From: Cyanoderma ruficeps
Lineage: Eukaryota > Chordata > Aves > Passeriformes > Timaliidae
Length of the DNA: 64,000 bases
Direction of reading: 5' to 3'
Assembly: GCA_008694505.1 (NCBI GenBank)
Contig: VZDJ01000063.1
Span: 1,772,460-1,836,459 of the forward strand
Part shown: piece after piece, positions 23,301-32,400 of the stretch
Position numbering within the stretch: the first letter of the stretch is position 1
Layout: each line of letters begins with the position of its first letter
Program-made: the position numbers and the translations under genes
Notes under the pieces: model-generated
What the model was told of the DNA's origin: nothing
Seen by the model: only the letters and a program-made list of their open reading frames with translations
Databases searched by the model: none

Positions 23301-26300
23301 TCTGGAGAACATATCCCACCCTCTGGAGAAGGTGTCCCAGCCTCTGGAGAACATATCCCGCCCTTTGGACAACGAATCCCACTCTCTGGATGTGTCCCAC
23401 GCTTTGGAGAATGCATCCCATCCTCTGGAGAACATATCCCACCCTCTGGAGAATGTATCCCACCTTCCAGAGGAGATGTTCCACCCTCTGGATGAGGTAT
23501 CCCACCCTTTGGAGAACATATTCCACCCTCTGGAGAACATATTCTACCCTCTGGAGGTGTCCCAGCCTCTGGAGAACATATCCCACCCTTTGGAGAACGA
23601 ATCCCACCCTTTGGAGAACGAATCCCACCCTTTGGAGAATGTATTCCACCCTTTGGAGAATGTATTCCACCCTTTGGAGAATGTATCCCACCCTCTGGAG
23701 GACGGGTCTCATCCTCTGCAGAACATATCCCAGCCTCTGGAAAATGTACCCCACTCTCTGGAGGTGTCCCACCTTTTGGAGAATGCATCCCACCCTCTGG
23801 ATGAGGTATCCCACCCTCTGGAGAATGTATCCCACCCTTTGGAGGAGGTATTCTACCCTCTGGAGAACATATCCCACCCTTTGGAGGAGATATCTCACTC
23901 TCTGGAGGTGTCCCACCCTCTGGATGAGGTGTCCCACCCTATGGAGAATGTATCCCACCCTCTGGAGAACATATCCCACCCTCTGGAGGAGATGTTCCAT
24001 CCTCTGGACGAGGTATCCCACCCTCTGGAGAACATATCCCATGCTCTGGATGAGGTGTCCCACCCTCTGGAGGAGGATGCCATGGAGCTGGGCACTGGTC
24101 ACTCCAGCCCAGGCTCTGCTGCCCTGTCCCCCACTCCCCCAGCATCTCCTGCCCCTGCTAATGAGCTCGTTAATGAGGGCACTAATGAGCCTGCTGCTGA
24201 TGGCCCCGAGCTGTTCCCAGGCAGGGCCCTCACCCAGGTCCCCCCGGAGCGCCCCTGGCAGTCCCCGGGGGGACACCCCTGGCTGGGCGCTGCGGGCACT
24301 GCCCCGGCCCAGGGGCTGCTGCTGAGCACGGAGGAGGCGGAGGAGGAGGAGGGCAGGACCAGGGAGGTGACAGACGGAGCAGCCGAAGGCTCGGGGACAG
24401 CGGTGACACTGGAGCCCGGAGCCCTGCGGAGCGGCTGGCACCAGAGGAGGGGGCTGCCCTCGGATGTCACCGTGCTGGACGGGCAAGTACCCCCGGCTCC
24501 CGGCTTTGGGTGTGCTGCTGCAGCCTGCCTGGGTTTCATTTCATTCCCTTTTTTCCCCCTTNTCCCTTTTTTTCCCTTTTTTCCCCTTTTTTCCCCTTTT
24601 TCCCCAGCCTCGCCGTGGTGAGCGACTGGTGCGGCTCCGGGAACCACTCGGTGCGGCTGAGCCTGAGCCCTGCAGGGGACACGGGGACCGCTGGGACCGA
24701 CCCCCAGGACACCTTCCTGGCCCTGGTGGCCCTGCAGAGCAACAGCAGCCGGGCCCTGCTGCAGATTGACTCGTGCTGCGTGTCCCCCTCTGCCGGCCCC
24801 GGGGCTGCGGGGGCTCAGTGCTGCCTCTTCAGCAGGTGGGAATGGGGATTTAGGGAATAAACCATCCTGCTCCCCCCTGGCTGCTGTCACAGGGGTGCAG
24901 CATCCCCTCCATGGACAGAGCAGTGCAGGGGTGCCAGCCTGCCTTCCCCACACCCCCATTCCAGCATCTGGAGGAGGTATCCCAACCTCTGAAGGTTTCC
25001 CACCCTCTGGAGATGTCCCAGCCTCTGGAGGAATCTCACCCTCTGAAGGTGTCCCAGCTTCTGGAGATGTTTCACCCTCTGGAGTTATTCCACCCTCTGG
25101 AGGTGTCCCACCCTCTGGAGGTATCCCACCCTCTGGAGGTGTCCCACCCTCTGGAGTTATCCCACCCTCTGGAGGTGTCCCACCCTCTGGAGGTGTCCCC
25201 CCTCTGGAGTTATCCCACCCTCTGGAGTTATCCCACCCTCTGGAGGTGTCCCACCCTCTGGAGGTGTCCCAGCCTCTGGAAGTGTCCCCCCTCTGGAGTT
25301 ATCCCACCCTCTGGAGTTCTCCCACCCTCTGCTCGAGGCCAGGGCAGCAGGAGGATTCATGACAGGGGTTTGTAAACCCTCTGGGGTGTGAAATGTGTGC
25401 TCTGGGCAGCTCAGACTGCAGCAGAGCCAACCTCCTAAAACAGCTCTGCTGCTCCCCTGAGCAGGGCAGGCCCAGCCTGGAATGCTGCTGCTTTGTGGGT
25501 TTTCCTGCAGCCGGGATGAGGGCGCAGGGCTGTGGTGTGGAGTTTGTGCAGAGCTGGCCTTGCTCTGCTCAGGGCGAGCTGGGATTTGGAGCTGTTGGCT
25601 CTTTGTCCCTGCCAGGCTGCCCTGGGAGTGCAGACACATCCAGCTGCTGAAGGGTGGCAGCTCCAGAGCCTCCAGCTTCTCCATCCAGCTGTTCCAGATG
25701 TTGAACCACTCCGTGGCCTACCTGCACTGCCAGCTGAGGGTGTGCCTGCCGGGCCAGCCGGGATGTGAGCAGGTACTGAGGGTGCCCCTGTGCCCACAGC
25801 GGGGCTTTGGGATTTGGTGCTTCCAGAGTCTCCACACCAGGACCTGGCTCACACCAAGGTCACCCCGTGGCCACCCAATCCCCCGTTAAAGTCCAGGAGA
25901 GGAGTTCATGGTGTGGAATGCTGGCAGTGGTTGGTAATCCCTAAGAAAAGGAAATCAGGGAATCAAGATTTACACGTGTGCTGGTCCAGGGGTTGGCAAT
26001 TCACCTTTTGGAATGACAGCAGAGGTGGGATACCCTGAGGACAGCCGGGGCCCTGGGGCAGGAGGTTCTGTCCAGGACATTTCCAGGTGTTTTCCATGTC
26101 TTTCCAGGGCTGCTTGGAAAGTGAGGAGCCCCTTCCCCAGCCCAGTGACAGGACCAGCCATGGAAACCTGCACAACCTGGTGTCCCTCGGGCCCGTCTGG
26201 AGGATGAGCAACAGGTCTCTCTACAAACCAGTGGAAGGTGGGGCTCTCCTGCTTTTATTTCCCTTGCAGAGGTTTTTGCTCAGCTTTTCCTGCTGCAGGA

Positions 26301-26898
26301 AAACCAGCACATTTTAAATAATTTTCTTAATTAGATTATATCCCGACAGCTCCTCACCTTTGCCTTGGCTTCCCTGAATCCCAGACATGGGGGTTAATTA
26401 GTGTCCAGCCAGGAGACACAGCCAGATGAACCCTGTGAGGGAACTGAAGGTTTAGGAGGAGAAAAGGGGAGAAAAATGAGGCAGAAATTTCTCTGTCTGT
26501 AAAGGATTGCAGCATTTTGGTGCAGAGTGAGGTTGGCCATAAGTCAGGAGCGTTCATAGGTGAAATACAGAAGCCGGTTAATGTTAATTAAATGTTTATA
26601 GCTATTAGAAAAGAGTGACACTGAGCTGGTAAACCATGAGAGGCTTCTCAAAACCCACCGACACCGCCCCTAACCCCTCGAGTCTTTATCTGTTTGTGCA
26701 AAGAACGTTTCTCACTGCTGGATTCCCTCTCTCTGTGTGCTTGCAGGGGCTGGTCCTGCCGTGCTGCTGCCCGTCCTGCTGGGATCCCTCACTGCCTGTG
26801 CTGTGCTGGGCTCTGCTGTCATGGGGCTGTGGCTGCACCACCGGCACAGAGCCAAGCCCAGCCGGTGTCCCCTGCCTGCGGAATTCCGTGGGCTGTGA
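17384..26898 (+). CDS. Novel mucin-like transmembrane protein with ZP-C-like module (6 exons)
   Basis: I do not recognise this as a named gene. Exons 17384-17453, 18818-24482, 24608-24835, 25616-25772, 26108-26237 and 26747-26898 splice in phase (6402 nt, 2133 residues). Exon 1 is a signal peptide (MTQEMLEKFPILVLLAAGLL). Exon 2 codes residues 24-1912, very rich in Pro, Ser, Thr and Ala like a mucin, with three internal repeat zones. Exons 3-5 code a region like the C-terminal half of a zona pellucida domain: LLQIDSCCVSP, ECRHIQLL, SFSIQLFQ, VAYLHCQLRVC. Exon 6 codes a transmembrane helix (about 2088-2112) and a basic tail, HHRHRAKPSR. Intron 2 is GC-AG. A single type I membrane mucin is the best reading. 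ZP modules polymerise or bind TGF-beta-type ligands; which applies here is unknown. An in-frame ATG at 17315 would add 23 residues. ZP-N is not recognisable. Confidence 0.8.
18645..18674. other. Assembly gap (30 N) inside a GGGAAT repeat
   Basis: Thirty unresolved bases flanked by GGAATGGG and GGGAATGGGAATGGG. A collapsed hexamer repeat in intron 1 of the mucin-like gene. It does not touch the coding exon that starts at 18818. Confidence 0.95.
20329..20720 (+). repeat. Coding repeat: PxPKTGSPPLxP units in the mucin-like exon
   Basis: Residues about 528-658. Roughly eight 16-20 residue units built on ASPAPKTGSPPLSPP, with 48-60 bp DNA periods. Proline, serine and threonine dominate, as in mucin O-glycosylation domains. 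The frame stays open throughout. Confidence 0.85.
22632..22935 (+). repeat. Coding repeat: QPDPA pentapeptide array
   Basis: Residues about 1295-1396. About twenty copies of a 15-bp unit (CAGCCTGACCCAGCC) coding QPDPA with M, L, V or T joining units. Highly uniform, so a recent expansion. It is acidic and proline-rich and would form an extended stalk. Confidence 0.9.
23074..24083 (+). repeat. Coding repeat: HPLEN(V/I)S heptad array, about 49 copies
   Basis: Residues about 1445-1779. The 21-bp unit CCACCCTCTGGAGAACATAT plus C codes HPLENIS, with variants HPLDEVS, HPLEEMF and 18-bp HPLEVS. Unit lengths change only in steps of 3 bp and no stop appears in the sense frame, as expected for translated sequence. 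The spacing of E, N and S resembles no named domain that I recognise. Open frames in other frames or on the minus strand across this array are shadows. Confidence 0.9.
24483..24607 (+). other. GC-AG intron 2 of the mucin-like gene
   Basis: Phase demands that exon 2 end after GACGG, followed by the rare donor GCAAGT, which is the consensus for GC-AG introns. The intron ends in a long T/C tract (one N at 24562) and CCCCAG. The nearby GT at 24487 would break the frame into exon 3. Confidence 0.75.
24608..26237 (+). other. ZP-C-like module, exons 3-5 of the mucin-like gene
   Basis: Residues 1913-2084. Exon 3 opens with DWCGSGNHSVRLSL and ends with FLALVALQSNSSRALLQIDS and CCVSP, like the ZP-C strand before the CxxTP motif. 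Exon 4 has ECRHIQLL, a SFSIQLFQM strand and YLHCQLRVCLPGQPGCEQ, matching the near-invariant F..F...YLHC...VC pattern of ZP-C. Exon 5 opens with GCLESEE. The cysteine pattern supports the assignment. The N-terminal half of a full ZP domain is missing or too diverged to see. Confidence 0.7.
24965..25335. repeat. Intronic copy of the CACCCTCTGGAGGTGTCC repeat
   Basis: About nineteen 18-21 bp units related to the coding HPLE repeat lie in intron 3. Here indels break the frame (HPLEVS reading shifts near 25197), and no splice sites join the array to exons 3 or 4 in phase. It appears to be a non-coding duplicate of the exon 2 minisatellite. Confidence 0.85.
26747..26898 (+). CDS. Last exon of the mucin-like gene: transmembrane helix and tail
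   Basis: Codes AVLLPVLLGSLTACAVLGSA then VMGLWL, a single hydrophobic helix, then a stop-transfer cluster HHRHRAK and a short tail ending in EFRGL before TGA at 26896-26898. It shows the protein is membrane-anchored. Confidence 0.8.
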
Positions 26899-27743
26899 TC
26901 CCCGGCAGCCCCCAGAGAAGCAGCTGAGTTTGCTTTGCTTCTGTAGAGCTTCTGCTGAGGCAGGAGGGGCCACCTCTGCTCCGAGCCTGCCTCTCCTTCC
27001 TTCCTTCCCTCCTTTTCTTCTGCACCAGCGACTCCACCAGCTGCAGGGTAGAGAAGGAATCCTTGCAGTGCTCCAGCTGCCAGGGACAGCAGGGCTGAGA
27101 GCCCAGCACGGGCTGGGCACAGGGGTGGGGGAGCAGAGAGGAACTGGGTGAAATCCTGCACTAGAGGCTGCCACCGGGGAGAAGTGGTGGGGAAATGATG
27201 GAATTGGGCGTGTGGACAGGACCCAGGTGCTCCAGAGCTGTGTTCCCTCGGCTTTACAGCTTTTCTCATCTCTGAGGAGCCAAGTCCCTCCTTTCCCTTT
27301 AGTCTCGCTGCTGTTTTCTCCAGCAAGTTCCCACGAAGGGTCAGAGAACTCCAGCACCAGACCGGGATCTGCTGGAAGGCTCTGGGAAAGGCATCCACAG
27401 CACGGGGGACACAAACAGGGCTCTGGGAGGGCAGAGGCCCCTCCAGGCCTCACATCCCCCTGTCCCAGGGGACCTGGGGCTGCTCCACCCTGCCCAGGAC
27501 CTGCTGCTGGTGGAGAACTGAGAGACCTCGCGGGGTGTGACAGAGAACGAGGAAAGGCACCTCTGCGGGGCCCTGCCTGTGCTGGGGGTGACCAGCAGCG
27601 CTCCTGCTGTTCCTGCCCTCAGAGCTGCGACATCCCCCCGAGCTGCTGCTGGGCTCAGAAATGCACCCGGGAGGTGTGGGGAGGGAGAGGAGCAGCAGCT
27701 CTGCAGTGTTCCCGCGGTGCCTCCCCTCCTCCTGACCGCTGGA

Positions 27744-27749
27744 ATAAAC
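27744..27749 (+). terminator. Likely poly(A) signal of the mucin-like gene
   Basis: First AATAAA downstream of the stop at 26898, followed by GT-rich sequence. It would give a 3' UTR of about 0.86 kb with no other gene in between. Confidence 0.5.
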
Positions 27750-27769
27750 CTGAGCATCGCCGCCTTTGT

Positions 27770-29010
27770 CTGGTCTGTGCCTGCCCCGAGGGAACGGGGC
27801 TCTGTGCTGGTCCTCAGCTCCACAGGGGGAGTGGAGGGGAGCAGAGTATCACTGCAGCTCCCGGGGAATGCCAGGGAACTGCCACCAACCACCTTCTAAT
27901 TGGGGCTTTTTCTCCCTAAAAAGCCTGGCTGTCTTTTTTCCCACTTTTTTTTTTCCCCTCTTCTTTCCTTAAAAGAAGGGAATCCACTGCCACAGCCCCT
28001 CGTGTCAGTGCAACAGAAATAATTCACATTTCCCCTGGGGTCAGGCTTCCTCTAAGGGTTTCTTCAAGATTCTGCTACAGAACTAAAAATCCCGGGTCAA
28101 GGCTTGCTGGCAGTGAGACAATTAACCGGCAGCAGTGCTAATTATTATTTGTATCGCAGTAGCACCGAGGAAATCAGCACCACCTTGTATTTGACACTGA
28201 GCTACCTCCAGGGAGAGCTGAGGCATTAAAGACACAAATGCACAAGAGCCAGTCAGGAGTTTTTAACCCCCTTTTCTCCTGGTGCTCACTTGGTGATGGT
28301 TAAACTGCTCTGACCAGGTTTTGTTCATCCAAACACCCAGTTCCAGGGATTTGACTGCAGATTTCACTTTATCCCTGAGGGAACTGCTCTGGTTTACCAC
28401 ATTTCAAGTATTTCTGCTGAGGTTTTTTTCTCAGGCTCATGCACTCATGTGCGAGTTCTGCTTGTTTGGGGGGTTTTTCCTGTTCTTTATCTTTCTGGAG
28501 TGTTTTCCACCTCTCCAGCTTCCTCTGAGGGCTTTTTTTTTTTAAACCCAGCTTTCCATCTTTCTGGAGTGTTTTCCACCTCTCCATCCAGCTACTTCTG
28601 GATTGTTTTTTTTTTTTCCTCTGTTCTTTCTGGAGCGTTTTCCACATCTCTCACGTACAATTCTGCCTCGTGGATTTCTCTTCTCCCTTCAAGCATCACC
28701 CTGCCCCGGTTCCCCCCCTCCCTTTTCCCCCAGGCTGTGCCGATACCTCAGGTGAGGAATCCCACCCTCAGCACCCAGCAGTCACCAAAGGGTTGTTCTC
28801 TGCACTGTTTCCCGCTGGGAATTCTTTAAGGATTTGCCCATCCAGCGCTGGATGTGAGGGAGCAGAGCCCCATTCCCAGGCTGGGAATGAGCTTGTGTGA
28901 ACTGCAGGCAGCGACACTGAGGATGCGGCGACACTGAGGATCCACCTCTTGGCGGATCGGCAGCTGACAGGTGGTGCCAAGATTCCCCTCGGGTGAATCC
29001 CCACCTCCCC
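27770..29010. other. Intergenic sequence upstream of ANKK1
   Basis: No exon or RNA gene recognised. At 28480-28660 there are three diverged copies of a block containing TTTCTGGAGTGTTTTCCACC with long T-runs. Confidence 0.5.
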
Positions 29011-29019
29011 GGGCAGGGC

Positions 29020-29476
29020 AGGAGAATCTCCTGTCCCTCCCCAGTTCAGAGCAGCTCCCCGGGCGGGGCAAAGCAGGGCACGGCAGGAGAATCTCTTGTC
29101 CCTCCCCAGCACAAGACAGGCTCCCTGGGCAGGGCAGGGCAGGGCAGGAGCAGCTTCTGTCCCTCCCCAGTTCAGAGCAGATCCCCAGGACAGGAACAGC
29201 TCCTGTCCCTCCCCAGCTCAGAACAGCTCCCCGGGCAGGGAAGGAGCAGCTCCTGTCCCTCCCCAGCACAGGACAGGCTCCCAGGACAGGGCAGGACCAT
29301 CTCCTGTCCCTCCCCAGCACACAGCAGCTCCCCGGGCAGGGCAGGACCATCTCCTGTCCCTCCCCAGCACACAGCAGCTCCCCGGGCAGGGCAGGACCAT
29401 CTCCTGTCCCTCCCCAGCACACAGCAGCTCCCCGGGCCGGGCAGGATCAGCTCCTGTCCCTCCCCGGGCAGGAGCA
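29020..29476. repeat. 50-bp minisatellite ending just before the ANKK1 start codon
   Basis: About nine copies of a 50-bp unit containing CTCCTGTCCCTCCCCAGCAC and AGCAGCTCCCCGGGCAGGGC. It stops within 10 bp of the ANKK1 ATG, so the promoter or leader of ANKK1 is made of this array. Each unit carries a CTCCCCAG acceptor-like site. Confidence 0.85.
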
Positions 29477-29484
29477 GCAGTGCC

Positions 29485-32400
29485 ATGAGTGCGGAGCGGG
29501 GCCGGCCCCTGGGCAGCCTGACCGTGTTCAGCAGGGAGGATTTTGAGGATGACTGGCTGCGGGTGGCCAGCGGGGGCTTTGGCCACGTGTACCAGGTGAA
29601 GCACAGGAGGTGGAGGACGGTGTACGCAGTGAAGTGCTCCCCGTTCCTGCTGCAGGACTCCAGCCTGGACAGGTAACCCCTGCTCTGCTCTCTGCTCGGC
29701 TCTGCCCAGCCCAGCCCCACGGCTTTGGGTGGGTTTTGGTTTGGATCCTTCCCAGGATGGGTTTGGGGATAAAAATCTGTGGGGAAGAGCTTCTGCTGCT
29801 TGGGAAGGAGAGGGTTGGGTACCCAAAGGTGCTCTGGGTTCTGCCTTGCCCTGTCCTGTGTGTGGATGAGCAAAGGGACACAAGGAACACAGGGAATAAA
29901 ACAGGGCTGAACCCCAGGGCTGAGCACCTTAAACACGGATAAAAGCAGCCTGGTGGCCTCTTTGCAGCTTGCACTGGACATTGGGGCTGATGTGTATCAA
30001 TCAAACTGAATTAATCACCAGAATCCCCAGGTTTAAAGAAGAGGGGCAGAGGATTTACAGCTGGATTTGCTGCCCTGCTCCTGTAGCCTCCAGACATCTC
30101 TTTCCTCTCTGTGCTGCGCCTGCAGCTCCCCTCTGCTTCCTGCTCTGTCTGTCCCCTGCAGAGACTCCTCTGGTGCCCACCTTGTGTCTGGAGATGGGGC
30201 AGGGCCAGCTAATCACACCCACTGCTGATAACACCTCCAATACAGGCACGGCTGATGGGAAAACAGCAGAGCTGGTGGAGTTATTTAATTGAAAGTTTGA
30301 TTCCTTTCAATTTGGAAGGACCCTGCCTAGATAAAAATCTCACTCTCGTGTGATTTCTTGCTACTGACAACAACTGAGCTCAGGCTGAGCGGTGACTGTT
30401 CTCAGTTTGCTCTGCAGATATTACATTTGCATTTTGTTCTCATTTGGGGGGGGAAGGCGTCAAATAATCAGTTTTACTTCTGTGTCTTATCAATTGTAGT
30501 AAAATACCTGAGATTCCTCAAGCCCTGGGTCTGCCTCACCACGAGGACCCTGCTAGAGGAAGTCTGGCAGAACATTCTGCTTGGCTGAACCATTTTAGAT
30601 CAATTACTGGCCGGGCCTAATTGCTGGCAGCTCAGCTCCGTTCCCAGGGTGTGCTTTTTAAAGGCACTCCTGGCACTTTGCTGCTTGGCTGCTCCTGGAG
30701 CTCCCCAGGCACCCCAAACTCGTTCAGCAGGTCGGGAGAGGTGAAACTTGGGAGAATTTGGAGAAACAGGTCTGCCAGAGCTGGCAGAGATGTGCCTGGG
30801 TCCCCCCTGGGGGCAGAGTCACCGTGCCCAGGGACAGGAGCTGCAGGCACAGGTGGAGCTGCAGGAGCTGTGCCTGCATCCTGCTGCCTGGGAAACCCCG
30901 GGAATTCCATGGGATCACCGAGTGTTTTGGGCTGGGAGGAGCCTTAAAGCTCATTCCATCCCATCCCTGCCGTGGCCAGGGCGCCTTTCACCATCCCAGG
31001 CTGCTCCAACTGGGCTTTGGACACTTCCAGGGATGGAGCAGCCTCTGGGAATTCCATCCCAGCCCCTCCTCACCCTCTCAGGGGAGATTCCTCCCCAGTC
31101 TGCCATCCAACCCTGCCCTGTGGCTGTTTAAAGCCACCTCACCCGTGTGACAAGCACAGGCTCTCTGTCGTCACTGCCAAGGATTGAAATAAATGCAAGT
31201 TGTTCATCTCTTTTTCCTGTGGTGGCTGATTTTGCCCAAATAAACCTCATCTCGGGCAGTCACAGCACCTTCTGTGCCAGGTTTTAGTCTGCAGAAGATC
31301 ACTGTGTGGCAGCATTATCATCAGCTCAAGGGGGAATTTGGGATGAATTGTTTTGGGGTAGGCAGTGCCCAGCAAGGCTGGGTATCACTGAGTTACTACA
31401 GAGCTACTGAGCCTGTGAATCAACTGATAAAATTTCTTGCTCTCACTGTATTTTTATTTTTTATTCTCAATTTTCCAGGACCAGCATGAACTGTCTAATG
31501 GAGGAGGCAAGCAAGATGGAGAAAATCAAATTCCAGCACATTGTCACCATCTACGGGGTGTGCAACAGCCCCCTGGGGATAGTGATGGAATATATGGCCA
31601 GGGGCTCCTTGGAGAGAATCCTTCCCACTCACAGGATGTCCTGGCAGCTGAAATTCCGGGTGATCCATGAGATGGGCTTGGCCATGAATTTCCTGCACAG
31701 CATGAGCCCTCCCCTGCTGCACTTGGATCTGAAGCCAGGGAATGTCCTCCTGGATGGGAACATGCACGTCAAGGTACGGCCTCGGTGCTGCCTTTGCTGC
31801 TTCTCAAACAGGAGCGAGGTTATTTCTGCCAAGCCAGTCCAGAATCCCAGTAAATCAGGTTCTTCAGGAACACTCCATGAAGGATTGACCCGGGGGAGTT
31901 TTGCTGGTGAGCAAATTACACGGTGTTCTCCAGATCATCCCGGGAGTCTGGGCCAGCACTGGGAATTCCAGGCTCCAGCTGGGCTCAGTGGCTGCAGCTT
32001 GTCAGGCTTTTGTCAAGTCCCACTGCCCACACCTCCCCCTGTCCCTGATCCCAAAGGATGGGGGCATGTTCAGGTGATAGCAGGAGGGCTGAGTGTGAGC
32101 ATTTTGGGGCAGTTTCCCTGTTTCTCCTTGCAGATCTCCGACTTTGGGCTGTCCAGGTGGATGGAGCAGTCCAGCAGGATGCAGTACATCGAGAGCTCAG
32201 CCCTGAGGGGCACCCTGAGCTACATCCCCCCCGAGATGTTCCTGCAGAACAGCAAACCCCCGGGCATCAAGTACGATGTGTACAGGTGAGGGCTGTCCCC
32301 GGGCTCTGGCGCACAGCAAGGGGGGCTCAGTTTGTTTAAATTCTGATTTTCTGCCTCCGAAAATGTGGGGAGGACACGGGGCTGCCCCGAGCTCAGTGGT

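Noticed and set aside
22997..24486. Long open frames in the other plus frame (TLWRTYP repeats) and on the minus strand (LQRVGY and SPEGG repeats)
   Set aside because: Shadows of the 15- and 21-bp coding repeats of the mucin-like exon. Only the sense frame connects through splice sites to a signal peptide and the ZP-C and transmembrane exons.
24966..25362. Extra coding exon made of HPLEVS / PPSGGV repeats after exon 3
   Set aside because: The frame breaks inside the array and no acceptor/donor pair keeps phase with exons 3 and 4, so it is treated as intronic repeat.
29096..29981. Open frames on both strands across 29000-29980 (CPSPAQ repeats)
   Set aside because: Products of the 50-bp minisatellite upstream of ANKK1; only the part from 29485 aligns with the kinase.
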